A stretch of DNA of 64,000 nucleotides, from the NCBI RefSeq assembly GCF_000420545.1, contig NZ_ATVD01000002.1, positions 186,001-250,000 on the forward strand. The letters run 5' to 3'. A program made the position numbers and the translations under genes. Origin of the DNA: Arenimonas oryziterrae DSM 21050 = YC6267 (GTDB lineage: Bacteria; Pseudomonadota; Gammaproteobacteria; Xanthomonadales; Xanthomonadaceae). Below, in pieces: positions 25,833 to 34,473 of this stretch (position 1 is its first letter; each line of letters opens with the position of its first letter). The notes under the pieces are model-generated. The model saw only the letters and a list, made by a program, of their open reading frames with translations, did not search any database and was not told where the DNA came from.

Positions 25833-27221
25833 TTATTCGAAACTGCCGACGGAATCCCGGGCCAGATTGTCGAAGCGCGTGTATTCGCCGAAGAATTTCA
25901 GCTTCGCCGTACCGGTCGGGCCGTTACGCTGCTTGGCGATGATGACCTCGGCCAGGCCTTTGTCGTTCGAGTCCTTGTGGTAGTACTCGTCGCGGTAGAT
26001 GAACATGATGATATCGGCGTCCTGCTCGATGGCGCCGGACTCGCGCAAGTCGCTCATGACCGGGCGCTTGTCGGTACGCGATTCCAGGCCGCGATTGAGC
26101 TGCGACAGGGCCACCACCGGCACCTTGAGCTCCATCGCCAGCGCCTTGAGCGAGCGGGAGATTTCCGAGATCTCGTTGGTGCGGTTTTCGGCCGAACCGG
26201 GCACCTGCATCAGCTGCAGGTAGTCGATGACGATCAGGCCCAGGTCGTGCTCGCGCTTGATGCGGCGGGCTTTCGAACGCAGCACATCGGGCGACAGCGC
26301 CGGCGTGTCGTCGATGAAGACCTTGACGTCGGACAGCATCTTGATCGCCATGTTCACGCGCGACCAGTCCTCGTCCTCGAGCTGGCCGGTGCGCAGGCGC
26401 GTGGCATTGATGCGGCCGATCGAGGAGATCAGACGGAATGCCAGCTGCGAGGCCGACATTTCCATCGAGTAGATCGCGACGGCTTTCTTGGTCTTGAGCG
26501 CGGCGAACTCGGCTATGTTCAGCGCCAGCGTCGTCTTGCCCATGGCCGGACGCGCAGCGAGGATGATGAGGTCGGACGGCTGCAGGCCGGCGGTCATTTC
26601 GTCGAGATCGTGGAAGCCGGTCGGCAGGCCGGTGACCGAGCCCTGGTTCTCGTAGCGCTCCTGCAGGATCTGGAACGCGTCCTTCATCGCCTCGCGCAGG
26701 GGCACGAAATCGGCGCGGCCGCGGCGGCCTTGCTCGGCGATCTTGAACACCTTCATTTCCGCCGCGGACAGCACTTCCTGGCTCTCGCGGCCTTCGGGCT
26801 GGAAACCGTCGTTGACGATCTCGGTACCGACGTCGATGAGCTGACGCAGCACCGATTTCTCGCGCACGATCTCGGCATAGGCGCGGATATTCGCGGCCGA
26901 GGGCGTGCTCGAGGCCAGTTCGATCAGATAGCCGGTGCCGCCGATCTGCTCGGAAAGGCTGTGGGCTTCGAACCACTCGCCCAGGGTCACGGCATCGAAG
27001 GGCTTGCTCTTTTCCGACAGCTCGCGGATCGCGCGGTAGATCAGGCGATGGTCGCGGCGGTAGAAGTCCTGCTCGATGAGGAAGTCGCCGACCCGGTCGA
27101 GCGACTCCGGCGCCAGCATGAGGCCGCCGATGACGGCCTGTTCGGCCTCCACGGACTGCGGCGGGACGCGCAGGGCGTCGATCTTGCTGTCGGAGCGGAA
27201 CGAATCGGGGCGTGCGGACAT
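25833..27221 (-). CDS. dnaB: Replicative DNA helicase
   Basis: A 462-residue hexameric 5'-3' helicase of the replication fork. The N-terminal domain starts LRVPPQSVEAEQAVIGGLMLAPESLDRVGD. The RecA-like domain has the Walker A ARPAMGKTTLALN, Walker B LIVIDYLQLM, the arginine-finger region SQLNRGLESR and DLRESGAIEQDADIIMFIYR. No intein is present. I chose the ATG at 27221 (MSARPDSF), matching relatives, over two upstream starts at 27275 and 27290. It is downstream of rpsF-rpsR-rplI on the same strand, with a terminator between. Confidence 0.97.
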   Translation of the reverse strand: MSARPDSFRSDSKIDALRVPPQSVEAEQAVIGGLMLAPESLDRVGDFLIEQDFYRRDHRLIYRAIRELSEKSKPFDAVTLGEWFEAHSLSEQIGGTGYLIELASSTPSAANIRAYAEIVREKSVLRQLIDVGTEIVNDGFQPEGRESQEVLSAAEMKVFKIAEQGRRGRADFVPLREAMKDAFQILQERYENQGSVTGLPTGFHDLDEMTAGLQPSDLIILAARPAMGKTTLALNIAEFAALKTKKAVAIYSMEMSASQLAFRLISSIGRINATRLRTGQLEDEDWSRVNMAIKMLSDVKVFIDDTPALSPDVLRSKARRIKREHDLGLIVIDYLQLMQVPGSAENRTNEISEISRSLKALAMELKVPVVALSQLNRGLESRTDKRPVMSDLRESGAIEQDADIIMFIYRDEYYHKDSNDKGLAEVIIAKQRNGPTGTAKLKFFGEYTRFDNLARDSVGSFE

Positions 27222-27357
27222 GTAGTTATTGTTCTCGATGCCATCGCGGGCGGATGGCCGCAACGAAGGGATCATCGTACTCGCCTCCACGGTCGCGCGT
27301 CATTGCGCAACCCTGTGGATAAGCGGTGGGCATCTCACCGATTGAGACTCGGGACCG

Positions 27358-27390
27358 GCAAACAAAACGGCCGCCCGAGGGCGGCCGTTC
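27358..27390 (-). terminator. Rho-independent terminator after rplI
   Basis: On the minus strand ACGGCCGCCC and GGGCGGCCGT form a 10-bp stem (27367-27388) with a very short loop, directly followed by TTTTGTTTG. It begins 22 bases after the rplI stop and should separate the ribosomal operon from dnaB. Confidence 0.9.
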
Positions 27391-27409
27391 GGCAGTACTT
27401 GCGAGACGC

Positions 27410-27862
27410 TTACGCGGCTTCGCCGACCACGATGACCTTGATCTTCGTCTCGACGTCAGCGTGCAGGTGCGCGGTGACTTCGAATTCGCCGGTGCGGCGG
27501 ATCGGGCCTTCGCCCATGACGACTTCCGACTTCTCCAGCTTGTGGCCGGCAGCCGTGAAGGCCTCGGCGATGTCGCGGGTGGTGACGGAACCGAACAGCT
27601 TGCCTTCGGTCGAGGCGTTCGCGGCGATGGTGACCACGGCGCCTTCCAGGGCGGCCTTGCGGGCTTCGGCAGCCGACAGGATGCCGGCGGCTTTCGCTTC
27701 GTATTCGGCGCGCTTGGCTTCGAAGGTCGCGATGTTGGCCGCCGTCGCCGGCACGGCCTTGCCGTACGGGATCAGGTAGTTGCGGCCGTAGCCCGGCTTG
27801 ACGTTGACCTTGTCGCCCAGGCCACCGAGGTTGGTGACTTTCTGCAGGAGAATCAGTTGCAT
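27410..27862 (-). CDS. rplI: 50S ribosomal protein bL9
   Basis: A 150-residue ribosomal protein. The N-terminal domain [32 protein letters not shown](about 1-32) is the RNA-binding signature of bL9. A long central helix (about 45-75, [17 protein letters not shown]) and the C-terminal domain with [13 protein letters not shown] follow. Length equals that of E. coli L9. It is the last gene of the rpsF-rpsR-rplI operon and has its own terminator. Confidence 0.98.
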   Translation of the reverse strand: MQLILLQKVTNLGGLGDKVNVKPGYGRNYLIPYGKAVPATAANIATFEAKRAEYEAKAAGILSAAEARKAALEGAVVTIAANASTEGKLFGSVTTRDIAEAFTAAGHKLEKSEVVMGEGPIRRTGEFEVTAHLHADVETKIKVIVVGEAA

Positions 27863-27885
27863 GGTGTTGCTCCGTTTACGTTAGC

Positions 27886-27903
27886 GGCGCCGAAGCGCCG
27901 CAA
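27886..27903 (-). other. UUCG-capped hairpin between rpsR and rplI
   Basis: On the minus strand GCGGCGC and GCGCCGC pair around a C(UUCG)G tetraloop, an unusually stable RNA hairpin. It lies between the two ribosomal genes with no T tract, so it more likely protects or paces the message than ends it. Confidence 0.55.
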
Positions 27904-27925
27904 CTGTGGCTGTCCGTAAGGACGG

Positions 27926-28156
27926 TTAGACGTTGTGGTTGTCGGTGTACGGAATCAGGGCCAGGAAGCGGGCGCGCTTGATCGCGGCCTGCAGCTGGCG
28001 CTGGAACTTCGACTTGGTACCGGTGATGCGGCTCGGAACGATCTTGCCGTTCTCGGTCAGGTACTGGCGCAGCGTGTTCAGATCCTTGTAATCGATCTTG
28101 GTCACGCCTTCGGCGGTGAATTTGCAGAACTTGCGGCGGCGGAAGAACTTGGACAT
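27926..28156 (-). CDS. rpsR: 30S ribosomal protein bS18
   Basis: A 76-residue basic protein. [20 protein letters not shown], then [20 protein letters not shown] and [20 protein letters not shown], is the full bS18 signature. It binds 16S rRNA together with bS6 on the platform of the small subunit. Its gene is 17 bases after rpsF. The single cysteine at residue 11 is the common, non-zinc-ribbon pattern. Confidence 0.98.
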   Translation of the reverse strand: MSKFFRRRKFCKFTAEGVTKIDYKDLNTLRQYLTENGKIVPSRITGTKSKFQRQLQAAIKRARFLALIPYTDNHNV

Positions 28157-28173
28157 GGTCGGTCTCCTCGGGC

Positions 28174-28566
28174 TCAGGCGGCGTCAGTGGCGTCGACGCC
28201 ACCTTCGATCGAATCATCATCACGGCGGCGGCGATCACCCTTCTCGTCTTTCGACTTCAGGATGTGGCTCGGCTCGGTGACGGCCTCTTCTTCCGAGAGC
28301 ACGATGTGGCGCAGGACCGCGTCGTTGAAGCGGAAGCTGTCGCCCAGCTCGGTCAGCACCTTGGCGCCGCACTCGATGTTCATCAGAACGTAGTGGGCCT
28401 TGACCAGGTTCTCGATCGGGTAAGCCAGCTGACGACGGCCCCAATCTTCCAGACGGTGGATCTTGCCGTTGTCGCCTTCGATCAGCGCCTTGTAGCGCTC
28501 GATCATGGCCGGCACCTGCTCGCTCTGGTCCGGATGGACCATGAACACGACTTCATAGTGACGCAT
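28174..28566 (-). CDS. rpsF: 30S ribosomal protein bS6
   Basis: A 130-residue protein. [19 protein letters not shown] and [19 protein letters not shown](about 36-54) are the classical bS6 motifs, followed by [21 protein letters not shown]. The acidic-basic C-terminal tail ([20 protein letters not shown]) is where RimK adds glutamates in some species. It is the first gene of rpsF-rpsR-rplI. A hairpin 39-62 bases upstream may bind the bS6:bS18 pair. Confidence 0.98.
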   Translation of the reverse strand: MRHYEVVFMVHPDQSEQVPAMIERYKALIEGDNGKIHRLEDWGRRQLAYPIENLVKAHYVLMNIECGAKVLTELGDSFRFNDAVLRHIVLSEEEAVTEPSHILKSKDEKGDRRRRDDDSIEGGVDATDAA

Positions 28567-28604
28567 GGGTTGTTTCCTTGTGGATGCGGCCTTGCGGCCT
28601 GGCA

Positions 28605-28628
28605 GCTCCCGGCGGGATGCCGTGGAGC
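28605..28628 (-). promoter_or_regulatory. Candidate S6:S18 ribosomal-protein leader hairpin
   Basis: On the minus strand GCTCC-A-CGGC-ATCCC-GCCG-GGAGC folds as a two-part stem with one bulged A and a five-base loop, ending 39 bases before the rpsF ATG. A stem-loop with CCG-type bases in the rpsF leader is the known autoregulatory site for bS6:bS18 in many bacteria. Match to the consensus was judged by eye. Confidence 0.4.
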
Positions 28629-28723
28629 AAGGTCTCCCGGAACCTTAATGCAATCGGGAGCCGCCGATTATGCCGGAAACGGCCGTATCAGCGCAAGTGG
28701 CTGTGCCGCAAGGGAAAAGGGCC

Positions 28724-29062
28724 TCAGGCGGCCTGTTCGTCCGTGGTGAAGCTCTCGCCGCAGCCGCATTCGGCCGCGACCCGCGGGTTGCGGAAGACGA
28801 ACTGCTGGTTCAAGCCCTGGCTGACAAAGTCGATTTCGGTGCCGTCGACTTGCGCCAGGCTGCCGCTGTCGACACGGACAGCGACGCCGTCCTGTTCGAA
28901 CACCTGCTCGCCGTCATGGGCCTGCGTCGCGATGTCGATCTGATAAGCCCAGCCCGAGCAACCGCTCTTGCGCACGCCGAAACGCAGACCGATGCCACCG
29001 GGCGTTTCCGCCAGGTATTGGCGGACGCGGGCGACGGCGGCGGGTGTGAGGGTGACGGCCAT
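28724..29062 (-). CDS. Iron-sulfur cluster carrier, A-type (IscA/ErpA family)
   Basis: A 112-residue protein of the HesB/IscA family, which carries Fe-S clusters to target enzymes. The three conserved cysteines are present: [13 protein letters not shown] (first) and ECGCGESF near the C-terminus (second and third). The block [17 protein letters not shown] opens the domain. No isc or suf genes are adjacent, so it could be IscA, ErpA or an orphan A-type carrier; sequence alone does not settle which. Confidence 0.9.
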   Translation of the reverse strand: MAVTLTPAAVARVRQYLAETPGGIGLRFGVRKSGCSGWAYQIDIATQAHDGEQVFEQDGVAVRVDSGSLAQVDGTEIDFVSQGLNQQFVFRNPRVAAECGCGESFTTDEQAA

Positions 29063-29089
29063 GGGCGGATTCTCTCGATTCGAAGGGCA

Positions 29090-29095
29090 AGTATA
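29090..29095 (-). promoter_or_regulatory. Possible -10 box for the A-type Fe-S carrier gene
   Basis: TATACT on the minus strand, five of six consensus bases, lies 28 bases upstream of the ATG at 29062. The matching -35 position is poor. Confidence 0.3.
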
Positions 29096-29193
29096 AGGCG
29101 TGCGTCGCCCGGAACGCTGCGGAAAGCCCCGCTGTCCGGGTATCCTTGCCGCTTCCCTCTGTAAGTAGGCCTTCGAGGCCGGAGATTCAAGGC

Positions 29194-30591
29194 ATGGCAG
29201 TGGTCAGCGTCCAGCAGGCACTCGCAGGCGGCATCGCGGCGGGCAGTGAAGTCACGGTGCGCGGCTGGGTTCGTACCCGGCGCGACTCGGCCGGCCTGGC
29301 CTTCGTCAACGTCAGCGACGGCTCGTGCTTCGACCCGATCCAGGTGGTGGCGACCGAATCGCTGGCCAACTTCGACAACGAAGTGAAGAAGCTGTCGGCG
29401 GGCTGCTCGGTGATCGCGACCGGCACGCTGGCCGCGTCCCAGGGCAAGGGCCAGAAATTCGAGATCCAGGCGACCTCCGTCGAAGTCGTCGGCTGGGTCG
29501 AGGACCCCCTCACCTATCCGATGCAGCCCAAGCAGCACACGCTGGAATACCTGCGCGAATTCGCCCATCTGCGTCCGCGTACCAACCTGTTCGGCGCGGT
29601 CACCCGCATCCGCCACTGCCTGGCGCAGGCGATCCACCGTTTCTTCCACGAAGACGGCTTCTACTGGGTCAACACGCCGATCATCTCGACCTCGGACGCC
29701 GAAGGCGCCGGCCAGATGTTCCGCATCTCGACCCTGGACATGATGAACCTGCCGCGCGACGCCAAGGGCCAGGTCGACTTCTCGAAGGATTTCTTCGGCA
29801 AGGAAGCCTTCCTGACGGTGTCGGGTCAGCTCAATGTCGAAGCCTTCTGCCTGGCGCTGTCGAAGGTCTACACCTTCGGCCCGACCTTCCGCGCCGAGAA
29901 TTCCAACACCACGCGCCACCTCGCCGAATTCTGGATGATCGAACCGGAGATCGCGTTCGCCGATCTCAACGACGACGCCAACCTCGCCGAGAAATTCCTG
30001 AAATACGTGTTCCAGGCCGTGCTCAACGAGCGCATGGACGACCTCGCCTTCCTGGCCGAGCGCGTCGACAAGACCGCGATCACCAAGCTCGAGACCTTCA
30101 TCGCCGCGCCGTTCGAACGCATCGACTACACCGATGCGGTGTCGCTGCTGCAGAAGTCCGGCCACAAGTTCGATTTCCCGGTCGAATGGGGCCTGGACCT
30201 GCAGACCGAACACGAACGCTGGTTGACCGAAGTGCACGTCGGCCGCCCGGTCGTGGTCATGAACTACCCCGAGCAGATCAAATCCTTCTACATGCGCCTC
30301 AACAACGACGGCAAGACCGTCGCGGCGATGGACGTGCTCGCGCCAGGCATCGGCGAGATCATCGGCGGTTCGCAACGCGAGGAACGCATCGACGTGCTCG
30401 ACGCGCGCATCGCGCAGTTCGGCCTCGATCCCGAGCACTACACCTGGTACCGCGATTTCCGCCGCTATGGCACGGTGCCGCATGCCGGTTTCGGCCTGGG
30501 CTTCGAGCGCCTGGTGGTCTATGTCTGCGGTCTTTCGAACATCCGCGACGCGATTCCGTATCCGCGCGCACCGGGTCTGGCGACGTTCTAA
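29194..30591 (+). CDS. asnS: Asparaginyl-tRNA synthetase
   Basis: A 465-residue class IIb aminoacyl-tRNA synthetase. The N-terminal OB-fold anticodon domain has [19 protein letters not shown]. The catalytic domain has motif 2 ([21 protein letters not shown]) and motif 3 ([20 protein letters not shown]). The asparagine-type signature AENSNTTRH separates it from AspRS. The ATG at 29194 gives the family N-terminus; an upstream ATG at 29146 adds 16 unrelated codons. Confidence 0.97.
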   Translation: MAVVSVQQALAGGIAAGSEVTVRGWVRTRRDSAGLAFVNVSDGSCFDPIQVVATESLANFDNEVKKLSAGCSVIATGTLAASQGKGQKFEIQATSVEVVGWVEDPLTYPMQPKQHTLEYLREFAHLRPRTNLFGAVTRIRHCLAQAIHRFFHEDGFYWVNTPIISTSDAEGAGQMFRISTLDMMNLPRDAKGQVDFSKDFFGKEAFLTVSGQLNVEAFCLALSKVYTFGPTFRAENSNTTRHLAEFWMIEPEIAFADLNDDANLAEKFLKYVFQAVLNERMDDLAFLAERVDKTAITKLETFIAAPFERIDYTDAVSLLQKSGHKFDFPVEWGLDLQTEHERWLTEVHVGRPVVVMNYPEQIKSFYMRLNNDGKTVAAMDVLAPGIGEIIGGSQREERIDVLDARIAQFGLDPEHYTWYRDFRRYGTVPHAGFGLGFERLVVYVCGLSNIRDAIPYPRAPGLATF

Positions 30592-30594
30592 GCC

Positions 30595-30897
30595 ATGTGG
30601 CAGGCGATGCTGTTCCTGTTTCTCGGCCTGGCCGGCTCCGCGGGGCCGGCGCATTTCGGCATGCGCGTGCTTTCGCACCGGCAGCAGCTTGATCGCCGGC
30701 TGGCGTTCGCCCCGGGCACCGAGGATGGCGGTTTTCTCTACAGCTGGTGGCTGATGCGGTTCGGACAGGCGCGCCTGGGCGATGCCGCGTTGCGCCAGTT
30801 CGGCAATCTGGCCGGCATCATGGGCTGGCTCACTCTCATCGGCGTGGTCGGCACCGCCGTCTGCATCGCGGCAAAGGCAGGAATCGAAAATGGCTGA
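30595..30897 (+). CDS. Small membrane protein of unknown function
   Basis: A 100-residue protein with two hydrophobic spans, about 3-20 (QAMLFLFLGLAGSAGPAHFG) and about 73-93 (MGWLTLIGVVGTAVCIAAKA), joined by a basic loop. I do not recognise a family. It starts 3 bases after asnS and its stop overlaps the start of the next gene, so it is likely expressed, but there is no clue to its role. Confidence 0.6.
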   Translation: MWQAMLFLFLGLAGSAGPAHFGMRVLSHRQQLDRRLAFAPGTEDGGFLYSWWLMRFGQARLGDAALRQFGNLAGIMGWLTLIGVVGTAVCIAAKAGIENG

Positions 30898-31234
30898 CGA
30901 ATCGATCTACGACCTCGGATATGAAGCACAGGCGTTCGAGCGCGAGGAATGGTGGCTGGCGACGCCCGAGCCGCTGCTGATCTGGGCGCGCCTGCGCATC
31001 CTGCACAGCGGCGTCGCGCAGGTGTTCGACAGCCACGGCGAAACCCTGAGCTACGAAAGCGACGACATGGCGCGTGCCGCGCTCATGGATGCCGATTTCC
31101 GCGCGCTCGAAGGCATGGACGACGACGATGCCGAAGCGATCGGCCAGCTGCTCGAAGACCTGCAGCCGCCGCAGGGCGAGGACGACGAAGAACTGCTGCC
31201 GCAGATGATCAAGACCCTCGGCCCGCGTCACTGA
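30890..31234 (+). CDS. Conserved acidic protein of unknown function
   Basis: A 114-residue, acidic, soluble protein (IYDLGYEAQAFEREEWW at the start; DDDDAEAIGQLLEDLQ and GEDDEELLPQM near the end). Codon use and third-position GC are like the neighbours, which supports a real gene. I recognise no domain. The ATG at 30890 overlaps the preceding stop by 8 bases, and the stop is 2 bases before the PaiB-type gene. Confidence 0.7.
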   Translation: MADESIYDLGYEAQAFEREEWWLATPEPLLIWARLRILHSGVAQVFDSHGETLSYESDDMARAALMDADFRALEGMDDDDAEAIGQLLEDLQPPQGEDDEELLPQMIKTLGPRH

Positions 31235-31236
31235 GC

Positions 31237-31869
31237 ATGTACACACCTCGCCATTTCGCTGAAGACGATCTGGCGGCGCTGGACCGGCTGGCGGTGGCGC
31301 ACCCGTTCGCCACGCTCATCACGCTCGCCGATGGCGCACCCTTCGTCTCGCATGTGCCGGTGCTGTACCGGCGCGACGAACACGGCATCGAATTCCGCGG
31401 CCACTGGTCGCGCGCGAATCCGCAATGGCGGCACGGTGGCGACGCGACGCTGATCCTGCACGGCCCAAGCGCCTATGTCTCGCCGTCCTGGTATCCCGAC
31501 AAGGAAAGCGCCGCGCGCGTGCCGACCTGGAATTACGCGGTCGCGCATCTGGGCGGCGTGCTGGAGACCTTCGAGGACGACGCCGGCCTCGCGGCCATCG
31601 TCGCCGACCTCAGCGATCATTTCGAAGCGACGGTCGGCAGCGAGTGGCGTTTCGAATTCGAACGCGAGGACCATCGCAAGCAGTTGCGCGGCATCGTCGG
31701 CTTCCGGCTGCGCCCGACGCGCGTCGAACTCAAGTTCAAGCTCAACCAGAATCATCCGCCGATCAATGGTCATCGTGTCGCCGAGGCCCTCGCCACCGGC
31801 AGCGACGATGCCCGCGAGATCGCCGCGCTGATGCGCGAGCGCCTTGCGCCACCCGCACAGGAGACATGA
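31237..31869 (+). CDS. FMN-binding negative transcriptional regulator, PaiB family
   Basis: A 210-residue protein of the PaiB family, with a split-barrel flavin-binding fold. MYTPRHFAEDD, PFATLITLADGAPFVSHVPVL, GHWSRANPQW, GPSAYVSPSWYPDKE and VPTWNYAVAHLGG are the family blocks in order, and FKLNQNHP comes late. In Bacillus PaiB represses sporulation and protease genes; in proteobacteria the role is not settled and may be enzymatic. It lies between a hypothetical gene and an SDR. Confidence 0.9.
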   Translation: MYTPRHFAEDDLAALDRLAVAHPFATLITLADGAPFVSHVPVLYRRDEHGIEFRGHWSRANPQWRHGGDATLILHGPSAYVSPSWYPDKESAARVPTWNYAVAHLGGVLETFEDDAGLAAIVADLSDHFEATVGSEWRFEFEREDHRKQLRGIVGFRLRPTRVELKFKLNQNHPPINGHRVAEALATGSDDAREIAALMRERLAPPAQET

Positions 31870-31870
31870 C

Positions 31871-32656
31871 ATGGGCCTAGCGCTCGAAGGCAAACACGCG
31901 CTGGTCTGCGGCGCGTCGGAAGGCATCGGTCGTGCCAGTGCGATGGCCTTGGCCGAGCTCGGCGCCACCGTTACGGTGCTCGCCCGCCGGCAGGAAAAAC
32001 TCGATGCCGTCTGCGTCGCCCTGCCCCGTCCGTCCGGCCAGACGCATGCGACGCTGTCGGCCGATGTCAGCGATGCCGCTGGCCTGCGCGAAAAGGTGCA
32101 GGCCTGGGCCGCGGCCCATCCGGTGCACATCCTGATCAACAACACGGCCGGCCCGGCTGGCGGCCCGGCGAACAGCGCCGAACCCGAGGCCTACCTGCAG
32201 GTGTTCCAGCAGCACCTGATCGCCAACCAGATCCTGGTGCAGTCGGTTCTTCCGGGCATGCGCGCGGCGGCCTGGGGCCGCATCGTCAATATCATCTCGA
32301 CCTCGGTTAAAGAACCCATCGCCAACCTCGGCGTGTCCAACACCATCCGCGGCGCCGTCGCCAGCTGGGCCAAGACGCTCGCGGGCGAACTGGGTCCCGA
32401 CGGCATCACGGTCAACAACGTGCTGCCCGGCTACACGCGCACGCAGCGCCTGGACCAGATTCTTGCCGAACGGGCCAAGGCCACAGGCAAGAGCGAAGCC
32501 GAGATCGCCCAGGGCATGCTCGCCACGGTGCCCGCCGGCCGTTTCGCCGACGCGTCGGAGATCGCCGCAGCGGTCGCCTTCCTGTGCTCGCCGCAGGCGG
32601 GCTACGTCAACGGCATCAACCTGCCCGTCGACGGCGGCCGGATGAAATCGCTGTAA
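31871..32656 (+). CDS. SDR-family protein lacking the usual YxxxK motif
   Basis: A 261-residue short-chain dehydrogenase-like protein. The dinucleotide site GASEGIGRASAMALAELGA and the NNTAGPAGGP block are present, and the C-terminus AFLCSPQAGYVNGINLPVDGG is typical of FabG-like SDRs. In the active-site region it reads STSVKEPIANLGVSNTIRGA, so the catalytic YxxxK is replaced. This may mark a divergent subfamily with altered chemistry. The ATG at 31871 follows an AGGAG-like site and starts 1 base after the PaiB gene. Confidence 0.85.
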   Translation: MGLALEGKHALVCGASEGIGRASAMALAELGATVTVLARRQEKLDAVCVALPRPSGQTHATLSADVSDAAGLREKVQAWAAAHPVHILINNTAGPAGGPANSAEPEAYLQVFQQHLIANQILVQSVLPGMRAAAWGRIVNIISTSVKEPIANLGVSNTIRGAVASWAKTLAGELGPDGITVNNVLPGYTRTQRLDQILAERAKATGKSEAEIAQGMLATVPAGRFADASEIAAAVAFLCSPQAGYVNGINLPVDGGRMKSL

Positions 32657-32666
32657 CATCGGCGCC

Positions 32667-32927
32667 ATGTCGTTTTTCGAACGCCGCCAGGCCCCTCGCG
32701 AAGCCAAGCAAGTGCAGGCGCTCGTCGTGCGCGGCACGACGGCCTTCCAGGTGGATGTCGCCGATCTGTCCAAGGGCGGCGCCTGCGTGAAGCGGCCGCG
32801 CAACTGGCCCTTCAACATCGGCGATGCGGTGTTCCTGTACCTGGTCGGCAGTCCCGGTCCCGTCATGGCGATGGAAGCCCGCGTGATCTGGTTCAAGGAC
32901 GACGAAATCGGATTGCAATACCTCTGA
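32667..32927 (+). CDS. PilZ domain protein (cyclic di-GMP receptor)
   Basis: An 86-residue single PilZ domain. The two cyclic-di-GMP-binding motifs are visible: an RxxxR-type element (RRQAPR, about 6-11) and DLSKGGAC (about 33-40). The remaining strands GDAVFLYLVG and MEARVIWFKDDEIGLQYL complete the barrel. It probably acts as an adaptor that senses cyclic di-GMP; the FHA-GGDEF enzyme 17 kb away is one possible source. It begins 10 bases after the SDR gene. Confidence 0.88.
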   Translation: MSFFERRQAPREAKQVQALVVRGTTAFQVDVADLSKGGACVKRPRNWPFNIGDAVFLYLVGSPGPVMAMEARVIWFKDDEIGLQYL

Positions 32928-33024
32928 TGCCCGCCCGCCACGACACGCCGGCCACCCCGCTCCCTGGGGCCGACGTGCGGGCCAAACCTGTCCGCATGGC
33001 GGGCCTGCCGGTTAAGCTTGGCCG

Positions 33025-34470
33025 ATGACCTTGCGACTGACCCAGCTCATCGGCGCCCACGCCCGGCCCGCGAAATCCGAAGGCTGGCTCGATGTGCACG
33101 AACCGGCCACTGGCGCGCGTTATGCCCTGTGCCCCGATGGCGATGCCGACGATGTCGCGGCCGCCGTGGAAGCAGCGCAGGCCGCGTTTCCGGCCTGGTC
33201 CGCCCTGCCGACGAGCGAACGTGCCCATTGGCTGCACCGGCTCGCCGATGCCCTGCAATCGAAGCTGGAAGATTTCGCCCAGGCCGAATCCCGCGACGCC
33301 GGCAAACCGCTGCCGCTCGCGCGTGAGGTGGAAATTCCGCGCGCGGTCGCCAACCTGCGTTTCTTCGCCGCCGCCGCGACGCAATTCGCGAGCGAATCGC
33401 ATCATGGCCAGGCCGGTCTGAATTACACGCTGCGGCAGCCGCTCGGTGTCGTCGGCTGCATCAGTCCCTGGAATCTGCCGCTGTACCTGTTCACCTGGAA
33501 GATCGCGCCCGCCCTCGCTGCGGGCAATTGCGTCGTCGCCAAGCCCAGCGAGGTCACACCGGTGACCGCATGGATGCTCGGCGAGCTCGCGCGCGATATC
33601 GGTTTCCCACCCGGCGTGCTCAACATCGTCCAGGGCCTCGGTCCGAAGGTCGGGCAAGCCCTTGTCGATCATCCCGGCATCAAGGCGATCAGCTTCACCG
33701 GCAGCACCGCGGTCGGGCTGCGCATCGCCGCGACCTGCGCGGCCAGCCTGAAAAAGGTCTCGCTCGAACTTGGTGGCAAGAACCCGACTCTCGTGTTCGC
33801 CGATGCGCCGCGCACCGGGCTCATCGACCAGCTCGCGCGTTCGGCGTTCCAGAACTCCGGGCAGATCTGCCTGTGCGGTTCGCGCCTGCTCATCGAGCGC
33901 AGCGCCTATGCCGACATCCGCGACGAGCTCGTCGCGCGCGTCAAACACCTGCGCCTGGGCGATCCGCTCGATGCAGCGACCCAACAGGGCCCGCTGGTCT
34001 CGCAAGCGCATTACGACAAGGTGCTCGGGCATATCGAACTGGCGCGGGCGGAAGGCGGCAGCGTGCTGTGCGGCGGCCATGCCGCCCCACCGGCCGGGCG
34101 CTGCGAGAATGGCTGGTTTGTCGCGCCGACCGTCATCGAGAATCTCGGCCCGTACACGCGCACCAATACCGAGGAAATCTTCGGCCCGGTCGTGACCTTG
34201 CAGCCCTTCGACGACGAAGACGAGGCGCTGGCGTTCGCCAATGCCACGCCTTACGGGCTGGCCGCGAGCATCTGGACCAGCGATCTGCGGCGGGCGCATC
34301 GGGTGGCCGAAAGGCTGGAGGCCGGAATCGTCTGGGTGAATACATGGCTCGAACGCGATCTGCGCACGCCCTTCGGCGGCATGAAGCAGTCGGGCCTGGG
34401 CCGCGAAGGCGGACTCGACGCAATGCGTTTTTTCACCGACAGCAAAAACATCTGCATCAACCTGGGGTAA
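33025..34470 (+). CDS. amnC: 2-Aminomuconic 6-semialdehyde dehydrogenase
   Basis: A 481-residue NAD-dependent aldehyde dehydrogenase. It has CISPWNLPLYLFTWK, FTGSTAVG, LELGGKNP (general base Glu248), SGQICLCGSR (nucleophile Cys282) and EEIFGPVVTLQPF. Among ALDHs this resembles the aminomuconic/hydroxymuconic semialdehyde group. The neighbours, which encode ACMSD and the deaminase, point to oxidation of 2-aminomuconate semialdehyde. It is the first gene of the kynurenine-degradation operon and starts 97 bases after the PilZ gene. Confidence 0.9.
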   Translation: MTLRLTQLIGAHARPAKSEGWLDVHEPATGARYALCPDGDADDVAAAVEAAQAAFPAWSALPTSERAHWLHRLADALQSKLEDFAQAESRDAGKPLPLAREVEIPRAVANLRFFAAAATQFASESHHGQAGLNYTLRQPLGVVGCISPWNLPLYLFTWKIAPALAAGNCVVAKPSEVTPVTAWMLGELARDIGFPPGVLNIVQGLGPKVGQALVDHPGIKAISFTGSTAVGLRIAATCAASLKKVSLELGGKNPTLVFADAPRTGLIDQLARSAFQNSGQICLCGSRLLIERSAYADIRDELVARVKHLRLGDPLDAATQQGPLVSQAHYDKVLGHIELARAEGGSVLCGGHAAPPAGRCENGWFVAPTVIENLGPYTRTNTEEIFGPVVTLQPFDDEDEALAFANATPYGLAASIWTSDLRRAHRVAERLEAGIVWVNTWLERDLRTPFGGMKQSGLGREGGLDAMRFFTDSKNICINLG

Positions 34471-34473
34471 GCA

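Noticed and set aside
28810-30678. 622-codon open frame on the minus strand
   Set aside because: It is the antisense shadow of asnS.
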